Assembly (NCBI RefSeq): GCF_014200435.1
Contig: NZ_JACHBR010000001.1
Coordinates: 3,193,501 to 3,257,500, forward strand
DNA length: 64,000 nucleotides
Direction of reading: 5' to 3'
Origin: Sphaerisporangium krabiense
Lineage (GTDB): Bacteria > Actinomycetota > Actinomycetes > Streptosporangiales > Streptosporangiaceae
The notes under the pieces are model-generated. The model was not told the DNA's origin. It ran no database searches and was given only the letters and a program-made list of their open reading frames with translations. A program made the position numbers and the translations under genes. Shown one piece after another: positions 17,149 through 25,812 of this stretch (position 1 is the first letter of the stretch; each line of letters opens with the position of its first letter).

Positions 17149-17817
17149 TCAGTGTCTCTCCGGAGTCATCCCGGTGTCGCGAAGAATGTCCATCGCGTGG
17201 GTCACATCCGTCACCACGTGATCTGGAGGGCGCTCGTGACCTGCCCAGCTTCCGCGACGGATCCAGACCGTACGCAGCCCCGCCGTATGTCCTCCGCCGA
17301 TGTCAGAAACGGGGTGGTCTCCGACCATCCAGCCTCCACCGGCGAGGTCCGCGCCGCACCGTCTGGCGGCGATCTCGAACAGGCCGACGTCGGGCTTGCG
17401 GATGCCCTCGATCCCCGACACCGCGTAGCCGTCCACGGCATCGGCCAGCCCTGTCTGCTGGATCTTGCCGAACTGGTTGTCCGCCGTCCCGTTGGTGATG
17501 ATCCCCACCCGCCACCCGAGCGCGCGGAGCTCGGTCAGCTTGGCCATGACCTCGGGACGACACTGGACAAGGTGCGGCATTCGCCGGCGATACGCGGCCC
17601 ACAGCTCCCTCGCCGAAGCGGACAACTTAAACCGCTCGCGGACCTTGAGAAAGAACAGCTCGCGATGAGGCAGGCCGTTACGGTCCAGCTTGACCAGGTG
17701 ATCGATGGCTTTCCGGCCAAGCCGATGCTCTTCGGCGAATTCCTCCGCCCACGACAGGAAAGCGCCGTCCAGGTCGATGAGTGTGTTGTCCAGGTCGAAG
17801 AGTGCCAGCCGCTGCAC
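17149..17817 (-). CDS. HAD-family hydrolase
   Basis: A 222-residue protein with LALFDLDNTLIDLDG (motif I, DxD), IITNGTADNQ (motif II), IRKPDVGLFE (motif III Lys) and WMVGDHPVSDIGGGHTAG (motif IV, GDxxxxD). A helical cap lies between motifs I and II (residues 20-90). This is the YjjG/GS1-like phosphatase group with broad substrates. It stands alone, with a 250-bp gap to the SDR gene, so the context gives no pathway. Confidence 0.9.
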   Translation of the reverse strand: MQRLALFDLDNTLIDLDGAFLSWAEEFAEEHRLGRKAIDHLVKLDRNGLPHRELFFLKVRERFKLSASARELWAAYRRRMPHLVQCRPEVMAKLTELRALGWRVGIITNGTADNQFGKIQQTGLADAVDGYAVSGIEGIRKPDVGLFEIAARRCGADLAGGGWMVGDHPVSDIGGGHTAGLRTVWIRRGSWAGHERPPDHVVTDVTHAMDILRDTGMTPERH

Positions 17818-18069
17818 GATGATCGATCCTAGACGAGGTCGGTTCTACACCGCCCGCCCAAATCCCGGGCGCCGTCCGGGCTGCTGAGATGGCTTGGGGG
17901 CTGGGCCCACTCTCGTTCCTGTGCCACCTGGCGGCAGATGAACTGCTCGTACCCGTCGCGTTGCCCGCCAGAGCCGAGTGACCGAATCCGCGTGAATTCG
18001 ATACGGGGGATGTTCACGGGGGTTCCTTCGGGAAATTCACTGAAAGCCGGCCCACCGAACCTGCCTAGA

Positions 18070-18882
18070 TCAGAGACCCGGGTCAATCTCGGGAAGCAGT
18101 GCCCTGCGATCCGGCGCGAGCGGGGACTGGCTGGTACAACCGCCGTCCACCACGAGCGTCTGCCCCGTCATGTAGCGCGACTCGTCGGAGGCGAGGAAGA
18201 GCATCGTGTTGCCGATGTCTTCGGGAGCCCCCAGATACGGCAGCGCGTTGTGACTCTGGAGCCGCTCGATCGCCTCGACCGGCATGTTGTCGCGCAGTGC
18301 CGGAGTCATCACCGCCCCCGGGGCGACGGCGTTGCAGCGGACCCGCTGCGGCCCGTACTGGACGGCGATGTATCTGGTGACGTTGATCAACGCCGCCTTC
18401 ACCGCGCCGTAGGCGATCTGCAAGGAGTCGCCCAGCAGGCCCCCGATCGAGACGGTGTTGATCACGGAACCGCCACCGGCCTCGATCAGGTGCGGCAGGG
18501 CGTGCCTGGTCCCGAGCAGGGCGCTGCGGACGTTGAGCGCCACGGCCCTGTCGAACTCGTCCATGTCCAGCCGGAGCAGGTCCAGATCCCGGCGCGGATT
18601 CGTTCCCCCTACGTGGTTGCACAGGACGTCGAGCCGTCCGAACTCGGCCACGGCCGTCTCCACCATGGCCGCGATGGAATCCTCGGTGGTCACGTCGACC
18701 TCGCACGATATGGCACGACCACCCGCGGCCACGATGCCCTCGGCCACGTCCCGCGCGGCGGCGGAGTCGAGGTCGGCCACCAGGACGCTCGCCGCCTCCC
18801 GGCTCATCAACTCGGCCGCCGCCTTGCCGATGCCGCTCCCGGCACCGGTGATGATCACTACTTTGTTCTGGAGCCGCGCCAA
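18070..18882 (-). CDS. short-chain dehydrogenase/reductase
   Basis: A 270-residue classical SDR. TGAGSGIG (about residues 12-19) binds NAD(P), VADLD is the strand-2 acidic end that favours NAD(H), CNHVGG replaces the usual NNAG, and YGAVK (Tyr-x3-Lys) is catalytic with the upstream Ser in NTVSIGG. GQTLVVDGG is the standard C-terminal motif. Substrate unknown. It lies in the accessory block between the HAD gene and an integrase remnant. Confidence 0.92.
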   Translation of the reverse strand: MARLQNKVVIITGAGSGIGKAAAELMSREAASVLVADLDSAAARDVAEGIVAAGGRAISCEVDVTTEDSIAAMVETAVAEFGRLDVLCNHVGGTNPRRDLDLLRLDMDEFDRAVALNVRSALLGTRHALPHLIEAGGGSVINTVSIGGLLGDSLQIAYGAVKAALINVTRYIAVQYGPQRVRCNAVAPGAVMTPALRDNMPVEAIERLQSHNALPYLGAPEDIGNTMLFLASDESRYMTGQTLVVDGGCTSQSPLAPDRRALLPEIDPGL

Positions 18883-19007
18883 AATTCCCTCCCCGATGAG
18901 ACCAGATGGTGACTCGGGGCCATCGTCGCAGGTGGGCGCCTCGCGCCCGCGCGTGGGGGGCCTGGCGAAACCTGCGAAACCCTGCTACAGGCTTGAGTTC
19001 GCCCAGG

Positions 19008-19308
19008 TCAGCGGTGGCCCCACTGATCGGTGGGGAGATGGCGGACGGCGTCTTCGAGGTCGGCGTGGGTAGGCAGGGTGTAGCGGCGATCGAGGAACAG
19101 CGCCGGGGTGTCGGCGCCAGGGCCAGGAGGCGCGGTCGGTGCGCCACTCGGTGATGGAGGTCCGCGCGGTGCCGTCCAGAAGCGGGATCTCGCGGGAGGT
19201 CTCGCCCTTGCCGGAGCGGACAAAGACCTTGCCCTTGCGCGCCGAGAGCGGGACGCCGTCGTCGTCCAGAGCGACGAGCCCGGCGATCCGGACGCAGGAG
19301 TAGCTCTG
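19008..19308 (-). pseudogene. decayed tyrosine recombinase (integrase) fragment
   Basis: One reading frame encodes RIAGLVALDDDGVPLSARK, then KVFVRSGKGETSREIPLL, matching the conserved LRxxELxxLxxxDV ... GKGxKxRxVPL part of XerC/phage-type integrases. After about 19,110 the sense passes to another frame (ALFLDRRYTLPTHAD), showing a frameshift. No start and no catalytic C-terminal R-H-Y box remain. It marks an old mobile-element insertion. Confidence 0.7.
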
Positions 19309-19465
19309 ATGGGAGGACGGCGTCGGCGCGTTGCTCGGGCCCGAAGTCCCGAGGCCACGCTCAGGCCAAGTCCGTTCGAGGGTCGGCCGAGATACGACGG
19401 GAACCGGCAACCAGTGATCTTGAGTTGAACTCGCCGCAGGTGAGGCGCTGGGCGGCTCAGATCGG

Positions 19466-20047
19466 TCAACGGCGCACCCGATAGCGCAGGTGAAGAACCC
19501 GGTCGCCCTGAATCACCACGTCAGGATCCTCCAACAGGTGCTGCGCGTGGACCGACCCGAAGTAGCGCTTGCCGGACCCGAACACGACGGGTACGACGTC
19601 CATGCGCACCTCGTCGATCAGGCCCGCGGCAAGCACCTGCCCACCGACGTCGCCGGCGGCGACCTCGACCACGCGGTCACCCGCGAGCTCCTGCGCCTTG
19701 GCCACGGCTGCCTCGACGCCGTCGACGAAGTGAAACGGCGCCTCGGGGTCCCAGCCCTCGGGCATCGGCCGGTGCGACACGACGACCACGTGGTCGATGC
19801 CGCCCGGCGGCTTCCCGTCCCAGCCGTCCGTCAGGTCGAAGACGTGGCGGCCGACGATCGTGACTCCGATCTGGTCCCAGTACGGCCGGGTGTAGTCGTA
19901 GGACGTCCGCGACACCTTCAGCTCGCCGCTCTCGTCCAACGGGACGTCACCGCTGGACAACCAGTCGAACAGCGGTCCGGGCTGGTCATTCTCGTCCGCG
20001 ACGAAGCCGTCCACCGACACCGAGCTGTACATGACCACCTTGCCCAC
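19466..20047 (-). CDS. RibD/dihydrofolate-reductase-like family protein
   Basis: A 193-residue protein starting KVVMYSSVSVDGFVADEND, the usual opening of the small RibD C-terminal/DHFR-like group, with IVGRHVFDLTDGW, VVVVSHR, and a late GGQVLAAGLIDEVRMDVVPVVFGSGKRYF. These NADPH-binding proteins of uncertain substrate are common in actinomycetes. It sits next to and in the same direction as an AraC regulator. Confidence 0.92.
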   Translation of the reverse strand: MGKVVMYSSVSVDGFVADENDQPGPLFDWLSSGDVPLDESGELKVSRTSYDYTRPYWDQIGVTIVGRHVFDLTDGWDGKPPGGIDHVVVVSHRPMPEGWDPEAPFHFVDGVEAAVAKAQELAGDRVVEVAAGDVGGQVLAAGLIDEVRMDVVPVVFGSGKRYFGSVHAQHLLEDPDVVIQGDRVLHLRYRVRR

Positions 20048-20110
20048 GGGCTCTCCTCTGCTTGGGGTGCCCCAACCTAGCGTGCCGTGAGCTGTCGCTC
20101 TTGTAAGAAA

Positions 20111-20950
20111 TCAATCGGCCGGCAGCGGCCAGCCGTCCAGCGTGTGGCCGGGATGTTCGCGCATGAACCGCCGCCGGACCTCGACGTACCGGGTCGGCGT
20201 GAGCCCGGTGAACGCCCGGAACTCGTGGCCGAAGTGGGCCTGGTCGAAGTAGCCTGCGCCATCGGCGAGCTCGCCCCAGTCGATCGGCCCGGCGGGGTCG
20301 ATCGCGAACACGGTGGCGGCGAAGCGGTAGGTGCGCGCCAGCCGCTTCGGCGTGACGCCGATGAGCTCCTTGAACCGCTGCGCCAGATGAGTGCTGCTGA
20401 CACCGGCCGCCACGCTCAGGTCGCCGATCGCCACCGCCCCGCTGGCCGCCGCGATGACGCCGCTCGTATGGCGGACCAGCCCCAGGCCGGCGGTCTCGCA
20501 CAGCCGTCGCATCAGCTCCTCCTCGAGCAGCGTCAGCATCTCGTGCGGCCCGTCCGCCATGGGGAGCCGGTCCCGCAGCTCAGCAATGGCGGGCCGCCCC
20601 CAAACCTGCTCCACCGTCACCGGCCGATCACACAGCTCGGCCGCGGGCACCGACAGGAACGGCGCCAGCCCCCACGGCTTGACGTGCACGCCGACGGACC
20701 GGGTCCGAAGTGGGTAGCCGAACTCCCACGCGCGGGTGGGCATGGTGACCACACAGCCGTCGGCGTACTCGGTCACCTCGGTGCCGACGCCGGCGCGGAT
20801 GCGGAACGGCGCCCCAAGGTTGACGATGAGCAACGCCGACGGCCCCGGCGGCAACGTCAGCCGGGCGTACGGCGGCGCACCCTCCAGGTAGTAAAGGTCA
20901 TCGATCAGCCCGTCCAGCGGCGGTCGCGGCACTCTGGACACATACTCCAC
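20111..20950 (-). CDS. AraC-family transcriptional regulator
   Basis: About 280 residues. The C-terminal 110 residues form the double helix-turn-helix: AIGDLSVAAGVSSTHLAQRFKEL, then WGELADGAGYFDQAHFGHEFRAFTGLTPTRY. The N-terminal part (DUF6597-like: LPPGPSALLIVNLG, then VGVHVKPWGLAPFL) is the usual ligand-sensing cupin-like domain. Start uncertain: the GTG codons at 20950 and 20956 are both possible. It may control the RibD-like gene downstream. Confidence 0.88.
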   Translation of the reverse strand: MEYVSRVPRPPLDGLIDDLYYLEGAPPYARLTLPPGPSALLIVNLGAPFRIRAGVGTEVTEYADGCVVTMPTRAWEFGYPLRTRSVGVHVKPWGLAPFLSVPAAELCDRPVTVEQVWGRPAIAELRDRLPMADGPHEMLTLLEEELMRRLCETAGLGLVRHTSGVIAAASGAVAIGDLSVAAGVSSTHLAQRFKELIGVTPKRLARTYRFAATVFAIDPAGPIDWGELADGAGYFDQAHFGHEFRAFTGLTPTRYVEVRRRFMREHPGHTLDGWPLPAD

Positions 20951-21123
20951 GCCCACAGTATCGCCGACGCCCCACCGTGGCCGACCGCCGCACGCAGGCC
21001 TCGCCCGCCGCGGAAAATCCAACCCCGAAGGCCCGATATCTAGGGTAGGAGGACCCTTCCAGCAGCTCAGAGGATGCTGATCTCCTCTCTCACGTAGGCC
21101 AAGTCAACCGAACTCAGACCCGC

Positions 21124-21558
21124 ATGGCTCAGAACCTGCCGATGACGATCTCCGCTGACGACTCCGATCCGGCCCGCATTGTGACGACCGTTCTCCGCGA
21201 CGATGATCGGGTGTTGCCGTGTCATCGAAGCGCCGGACGCCGTTGGTATCCCGACGTGTGGGATCTACCGGGCGGTCATGTCGAGGAGGCGGAGGATCCG
21301 AAAGAGAGCCTTGTCCACGAGCTTCGGGAGGAGCTGGGAATCACGGCATCGGAGCCGCCCAGCCCGCCGATACATAAGATCCGGGCCGCGACGTTCGCCA
21401 TGCAGATCTGGCTGATCGACAGGTGGACCGGAACACCCATCAACGCCGCGCCAAACGATCCCGACGCTGTGGCGTGGTCCGAGACGTCGGCTCTCGACAG
21501 CCTGCGTCTCGCCCACGAGCCGTATCTCTCGATGCTCACTACCGTGCTCGCCACGTGA
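21124..21558 (+). CDS. Nudix hydrolase, possibly a Pif-like element gene
   Basis: A 144-residue protein with a full Nudix box (GGHVEEAEDPKESLVHELREELGI, G-x5-E-x7-RELxEE-x-GI), followed by IHKIRAATFAMQIWLIDRW. Its 3' end (from about 21,440) is repeated at 48,778-48,895, just before a second integrase remnant. Nudix-motif genes next to integrase genes are known from the actinomycete element pSAM2 (pif, immunity factor). That parallel makes this a likely element gene rather than a housekeeping one (inference). Confidence 0.88.
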   Translation: MAQNLPMTISADDSDPARIVTTVLRDDDRVLPCHRSAGRRWYPDVWDLPGGHVEEAEDPKESLVHELREELGITASEPPSPPIHKIRAATFAMQIWLIDRWTGTPINAAPNDPDAVAWSETSALDSLRLAHEPYLSMLTTVLAT

Positions 21559-21779
21559 CGTCGCTCCGGGAACCAGGAGTGCGCGCGCACGCGCAGTATG
21601 CCCGCCCAGGCAGACGACGAGTTCCCGATCGTCCAAGGCGTACCGGCGATGTCGAGCGCGTTCGACGCCGCGGACAACAACCGACCGACCTACCTGCTGA
21701 CCTACGCCCTGCACGCCCTCCGCGCCACATACACGGCCCTAAGCCTGCCGACGTTCAATCCGACGGCTCACTTCGGATC

Positions 21780-21893
21780 ACCATCCGACGGATCGTCTCT
21801 GCCGGATCACGCCGCGCTGCCGCCGTCTCGCTGTGGCTCAACGCTGGCGTCCCCTCTGGCATCGGGTTGTCACCGGGCTCGCATTGTTTCTGA
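21780..21893 (+). pseudogene. remnant of a tyrosine integrase near its C-terminus
   Basis: The frame reads SRRAAAVSLWLNAGVPSGIG, matching the DLRHxAxSLWLNAGVP box of actinomycete AICE-type integrases. It then breaks off before the GHSxxxxxxxY end. It lies between the Nudix gene and the tRNA fragment at 22,043, the same order as at the right end of the island. Confidence 0.65.
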
Positions 21894-22042
21894 GCTGAGC
21901 TGGGGATACGGCCTCAAGATCATATCGCGCATATATCGCGATCACTGACCTTCGGCTGCATACGGTGGCTCACGGCTGCACCTGAGCGACTCACGGTGAT
22001 CAAGGAATGCCCTGGTGAGGAGGCGAATGGCTGGTCAGAGAA

Positions 22043-22085
22043 GTGCCCCTGGCAGGATTCGAACCTGCGGCACCCGCTTTAGGAG
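22043..22085 (-). repeat. left attachment repeat: truncated tRNA-Arg(CCU) 3' portion
   Basis: Forty-three bases match 49,253-49,295 with one difference (22,050 T against 49,260 C), and the last 35 are identical. The copy covers the T arm, variable region and part of the anticodon arm of tRNA-Arg(CCU). The rest of the gene is missing, so it is not a functional tRNA. It is the expected left attachment site of an element inserted in the tRNA gene at 49,254-49,326. Confidence 0.9.
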
Positions 22086-22308
22086 GGTGCGGATGGGGAC
22101 ATCGACATACGTGAGCTGACCTGCTTAAACACGGTGAAAGGCTCATACCGCTTGCTTGATCATCTCGCGTATGTCCCGGAGCTACATGATGAACTATCGC
22201 GGCATCCGGTTGGGCCGCAACAGCCCTGACCCCACCCGTCAGTCTGAGGCGCCACAGTCTGGCGTGAATGGGCCGGCCGCTATCTCAAGAGATGCGTGTG
22301 CGGCCAGG

Positions 22309-22821
22309 TTAAGCCGTAGTCCGCCGCCGTCGGAGAAGGGCCAAGGCTGCAACTGCCGCAAGGGTCATCCAGGCCTTGCCGAGAATCTGCCCTGGAAGGT
22401 ACTCAAGGGAGCCGAAAGCCAAGTTGAGGAACAGGAGGCTGTCGACTAGGAGGCCGATGGCGTTCGATGCAAGGATGGCGATCATCAATCCTCGTCGGCG
22501 AAGCGGTTCGTAGACACCGAAGTCCGCCAGTTCTGCTACGGCGAAGGCCACGGCTGAGGCCATGGCGAGGTCGGGGTCGGCCAGCAAGTATGAGAGGACA
22601 ATGCCGACGGCTATTGCTGCTAGGACAGCGAAGCGGCCAGCGGCTTCTCGGCTGAGATCGCGAAGCACGAGCGCCAGTCCCACCATGTAAACGCCGGCAG
22701 GCGCGACGTAACCGAAGCCCACAGGGACCGCCCCAAGGTGGGTCACTGCGAGGTTCGCTGCAGGGATGGTAGCGATGTAGGCGAGGAGTGCGGCGCTGCC
22801 GAGGCCAACGGAAACCTTCAC
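22309..22821 (-). CDS. VUT-family (YhhQ-like) transporter, candidate 7-deazaguanine importer
   Basis: A 170-residue protein with five to six transmembrane helices. The element VGLALVLRDLSREAAGR and the helices around FAVAELADFGVYEPLRRRG are typical of the VUT/YhhQ family, whose E. coli member imports queuosine precursors (preQ0/preQ1). GTG start at 22,821. It is divergent from the preQ0 operon, which supports a salvage role for the same precursor. It is the first gene inside the left island end. Substrate inferred from family and context. Confidence 0.82.
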   Translation of the reverse strand: MKVSVGLGSAALLAYIATIPAANLAVTHLGAVPVGFGYVAPAGVYMVGLALVLRDLSREAAGRFAVLAAIAVGIVLSYLLADPDLAMASAVAFAVAELADFGVYEPLRRRGLMIAILASNAIGLLVDSLLFLNLAFGSLEYLPGQILGKAWMTLAAVAALALLRRRRTTA

Positions 22822-23302
22822 GGTTCTACTCTCTGATCACAACGGTGAGTCTTGCCCGCCCAAGGGAAGCCGTCAGGGCGAGCGTCCCGAGAGTACAAGG
22901 CCTGGCACCGACAATTGTGCGAATTCCGTAGCTTCTGTACATCCACCGTTTGGGTGGATAGATCATATGATCTTGGTTGGCGATGGGACGCATCACCCTC
23001 GAGATGAACTTGCGTCCCTGGTTGTTAAATCTTCGGCTGACTGTGGCTACAAGGGGCAGGAAACTGCTCCCTCGGCGATCAGGGGTGGAGCTCAGTTTCC
23101 AACCGATTCGTGTGGTTGCAGGGCTCGGGGACTCAGTGGCTTCTAGTCCGGCATCGTTGATGATCGGGTAATGGCGCGTGGAGGACCGTCCAGTGGGTGG
23201 TGCGCCGCCCCCCTCTCACCGGGGGGCGGTTAGGTTGGCAGATGGCTCGTTGGAAACTACGCTGCCTGGTGAGGTTCCTGAGGTGTAAGTTTCGGTGGAA
23301 CC
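22822..23302 (+). promoter_or_regulatory. divergent regulatory region between transporter and preQ0 operon
   Basis: A 480-bp gene-free stretch. It contains a stem (22,941-22,947 with 22,953-22,959) followed at once by the perfect 14-base palindrome AGATCATATGATCT at 22,960-22,973, a good candidate operator. A strong GC hairpin lies nearer queC (separate entry). I looked for a preQ1-type riboswitch pseudoknot and did not find a convincing one. Short open frames here have no coding character. Confidence 0.55.
23205..23229 (+). terminator. strong hairpin in the queC leader, possible attenuator
   Basis: Nine-base perfect arms at 23,205-23,213 and 23,221-23,229 (C-rich then G-rich) close a seven-base loop. 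It ends about 75-95 bases before queC. No T tract follows, so either a terminator for upstream reading or an mRNA leader element is possible. Confidence 0.5.
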
Positions 23303-24028
23303 ATGATGACAGAGGGTGATCAAATGGATACGTTCAAGTCGAAGGCCGTTGTCCTCCTAAGCGGCGGCCTGGACTCGACGACTGTCCTTGCCATCGCCCG
23401 CCAGGAAGGCTACGAGACCTACGCGCTCAGCTTTCGCTATGGGCAGCGGCACACCGAGGAACTCGAGGCTGCGAAGAAGATCGCCGTCGAGTTGGGGGCG
23501 GCAGAGCATGTGATCGCTGACATCAACCTTGCTGTCTTCGGTGGATCCGCGCTCACCGACGACGCTCTCGACGTGCCGCACCATGACAGTGTTGACGATC
23601 TTGGCTCTGAGATTCCGATCACGTATGTCCCCGCTCGCAACACCGTCTTTCTATCCTTCGCGCTCGCCTGGGCGGAGACCCTTGGGTCGTCGGATGTGTT
23701 CATCGGGGTAAACGCTCTTGACTACAGCGGCTACCCGGACTGCCGGCCGGAGTACATCGAGGCTTTCGAGCGTATGGCCAACCTCGCGACGAAGGCTGGC
23801 GTAGAAGGCACTCAGAAGCTCAAGATCCATACCCCTCTGATTCAACTGACGAAGGCGCAGACGATCCAGCGCGGCCTCGAACTGGAAGTCGACTACTCCT
23901 GGACCCACAGTTGCTACGACCCGATCGATGGACGCGCCTGTGAGACCTGCGACTCTTGCCTGCTGCGTGGACGAGGCTTCGCCGAGCTTGGCATGGTCGA
24001 TCCATCCTTCACTTCAAAGAAGGCTTGA
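23303..24028 (+). CDS. queC: 7-cyano-7-deazaguanine (preQ0) synthase QueC
   Basis: A 241-residue protein. [15 protein letters not shown] is the PP-loop that adenylates 7-carboxy-7-deazaguanine. [13 protein letters not shown] and [11 protein letters not shown] are QueC signatures. The C-terminal zinc site is CYDP...[10 protein letters not shown] (C-x8-C-x2-C-x2-C type). It makes preQ0, the base that DpdA puts into DNA. It is the first gene of the rightward island operon. An alternative ATG at 23,324 has a better ribosome-binding site (GAGGGTG), so the first seven residues may not be translated. Confidence 0.97.
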   Translation: MMTEGDQMDTFKSKAVVLLSGGLDSTTVLAIARQEGYETYALSFRYGQRHTEELEAAKKIAVELGAAEHVIADINLAVFGGSALTDDALDVPHHDSVDDLGSEIPITYVPARNTVFLSFALAWAETLGSSDVFIGVNALDYSGYPDCRPEYIEAFERMANLATKAGVEGTQKLKIHTPLIQLTKAQTIQRGLELEVDYSWTHSCYDPIDGRACETCDSCLLRGRGFAELGMVDPSFTSKKA

Positions 24029-24034
24029 ACTGGC

Positions 24035-24673
24035 GTGTACCGGGTGAAAGAGATCTTCTACACGCTGCAGGGAGAGGGGAGCCACACAGGGCGCCCGTCG
24101 GTCTTCTGCCGGTTCACTAGTTGCAACCTGTGGACAGGTCGCGAGAAGGACCGGCACAGAGCGATGTGCAAGTTCTGCGACACAGATTTCGTGGGCACGG
24201 ATGGCCCTGGAGGCGGTCGTTTCCGCACAGCAGTCGACCTTGCCGCTGCTGTCGCCAAGGCCTGGCGGGGGCAACCTCACCCGCGTAGCAAGCCGTATGT
24301 GGTGTGCACAGGAGGAGAGCCCCTGTTGCAACTGGACGCCGAAGCAGTCGACGCTCTGCACGATGAAGGCTTCGAGGTAGCCATCGAGACGAATGGCACC
24401 CGGCCCGCTCCTGATGGCATCGACTGGATCTGTGTGAGCCCCAAGGCGGGTACGAAACTGCTACTGACCTCAGGACACGATCTGAAGTTGGTCTATCCCC
24501 AGGCCGGTGCGGAGCCCGAACTCTTCGAACACCTCGATTTTGACCGCTTCCTGCTTCAACCAATGGACAGCGAGGACCTCGTCGTGAACACGAAGGCAGC
24601 GATCGAGTACTGCCTCGAGCATCCTCAGTGGCAGTTGAGTGTACAAAGTCACAAGACCTTGGGAATCCGTTGA
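24035..24673 (+). CDS. queE: 7-carboxy-7-deazaguanine synthase QueE (radical SAM)
   Basis: A 212-residue radical SAM enzyme converting 6-carboxytetrahydropterin to [24 protein letters not shown] is the QueE opening. The cluster-binding motif is C-x14-C-x2-C (Cys in TSCNLW, then CKFC) rather than the C-x3-C-x2-C of most radical SAM enzymes; this spacing is known in some QueE groups. [13 protein letters not shown] is the SAM-binding GGEP motif. It begins six bases after queC and its stop overlaps the TTG start of queD. Confidence 0.97.
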   Translation: MYRVKEIFYTLQGEGSHTGRPSVFCRFTSCNLWTGREKDRHRAMCKFCDTDFVGTDGPGGGRFRTAVDLAAAVAKAWRGQPHPRSKPYVVCTGGEPLLQLDAEAVDALHDEGFEVAIETNGTRPAPDGIDWICVSPKAGTKLLLTSGHDLKLVYPQAGAEPELFEHLDFDRFLLQPMDSEDLVVNTKAAIEYCLEHPQWQLSVQSHKTLGIR

Positions 24674-25029
24674 TCGAGATTTTCCGTGAGTTCATGTTCG
24701 AGGCGGCTCACCGGCTGCCGAGCGTACCTCCTGGTCACAAGTGCGCCAGGCTCCACGGACATAGCTATCGTGTGGAAGTACATGTGCGCGGTGAGGTTGC
24801 CCCCACGACAGGGTGGCTGATGGATTTCGCCGAGATCAAGGCTGCCTTTCAACCTGTTCTGGACCAGCTTGACCACTATTACCTCAATGAAGTGCCTGGG
24901 CTCGAGAACCCGACGAGCGAAGTCTTGGCGAAATGGATCTGGGATCGTCTTATCAGCAGCTTGCCTCTGTCGGCGATTCTTGTTCGAGAGACGTGTACTT
25001 CCGGTTGTGTCTACCGCGGGGAGAACTGA
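24670..25029 (+). CDS. queD: 6-carboxy-5,6,7,8-tetrahydropterin synthase QueD
   Basis: A 119-residue protein. [26 protein letters not shown] carries the zinc-binding His residues (AAH, HGH) and the catalytic Cys of Que[12 protein letters not shown] and LDHYYLNEV are also family motifs, and the late ENPTSEVLA ends the core. I chose the TTG at 24,670 because TTGA overlaps the queE stop and the protein then has standard length. Confidence 0.95.
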   Translation: MIEIFREFMFEAAHRLPSVPPGHKCARLHGHSYRVEVHVRGEVAPTTGWLMDFAEIKAAFQPVLDQLDHYYLNEVPGLENPTSEVLAKWIWDRLISSLPLSAILVRETCTSGCVYRGEN

Positions 25030-25808
25030 TGCTTGAGGACGTTCAGACAACTCCTGACAGTCGCGGTATAGGTCTCGATGAAGTTGGAATCGAGGGTCTT
25101 CGCTACCCGATTCTTGTCGCTGACGGGCAGGGCGCCAAACGAGAGACCGTTGCCACAGCAGCCATGTCGGTCACTCTCGGACCTGGCGTCAAGGGCGCGC
25201 ATCTCAGCAGGTTCATCGAGGTGCTTCATGGCGCACGCGACCAGTTGACCTTTGCTACTGCGGCGGCTCTGGCTGAAGATCTACGGCGGCACATGGGAAG
25301 CTCTAGCGCCCGTGTACTGGCTTTCCCCTACTTCCTCGAACGCGAGGCGCCCGTCACACGTTCGCGAGCGTACGTCGAGTACACCTGCGCCGTAACCGCC
25401 ACCAGCAGTGACGCCGATGCCCAATCAGTGTTGAGCGTCGAGGTGCCGGTCACCAGCGTGTGCCCCTGCAGTAAAGCCATCAGTGACCGTGGTGCCCACA
25501 ACCAGCGCGGTCACATCACTATCGAGATCAAACCATCTGATCTCTGGTTCGACGAACTGATCGACATCGCCGAGAGCGCTGCCTCCTCGCCGGTCTACGC
25601 ACTGCTCAAGCGTCCGGATGAGCGCCACGTCACCATGGCTGGCTACGACAATCCGGTCTTCGTCGAAGACATGGTCCGCAACGTCTGCCTCGTCCTTGCG
25701 GCCTCCAACCGGATCGCCACATACCGGGTACGTGCTGCCAACGACGAGAGCATTCACAACCATGCGGCCTATGCGGCAGTCTCCTGGACCTCTCCGAACG
25801 GCGCATAG
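25029..25808 (+). CDS. folE2: GTP cyclohydrolase IB (FolE2)
   Basis: A 259-residue protein. VTSVCPCSKAIS with the family Cys, then GAHNQRGHITI, and the late MVRNVCLVLA are FolE2 signatures. It makes 7,8-dihydroneopterin triphosphate, the QueD substrate, from GTP. FolE2 enzymes accept metals other than zinc. Its stop lies four bases before the next start. Having its own first-step enzyme makes the island independent of host FolE. Confidence 0.95.
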   Translation: MLEDVQTTPDSRGIGLDEVGIEGLRYPILVADGQGAKRETVATAAMSVTLGPGVKGAHLSRFIEVLHGARDQLTFATAAALAEDLRRHMGSSSARVLAFPYFLEREAPVTRSRAYVEYTCAVTATSSDADAQSVLSVEVPVTSVCPCSKAISDRGAHNQRGHITIEIKPSDLWFDELIDIAESAASSPVYALLKRPDERHVTMAGYDNPVFVEDMVRNVCLVLAASNRIATYRVRAANDESIHNHAAYAAVSWTSPNGA

Positions 25809-25812
25809 ACAC

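Noticed and set aside
22043..22115. Functional tRNA at the left island end
   Set aside because: Only the T arm and part of the anticodon arm match. The acceptor 5' strand and D arm are absent.
22822..23302. preQ1/preQ0 riboswitch upstream of queC or the transporter
   Set aside because: I did not find the A-rich tail and small pseudoknot expected of known preQ1 classes. Only simple hairpins are visible.
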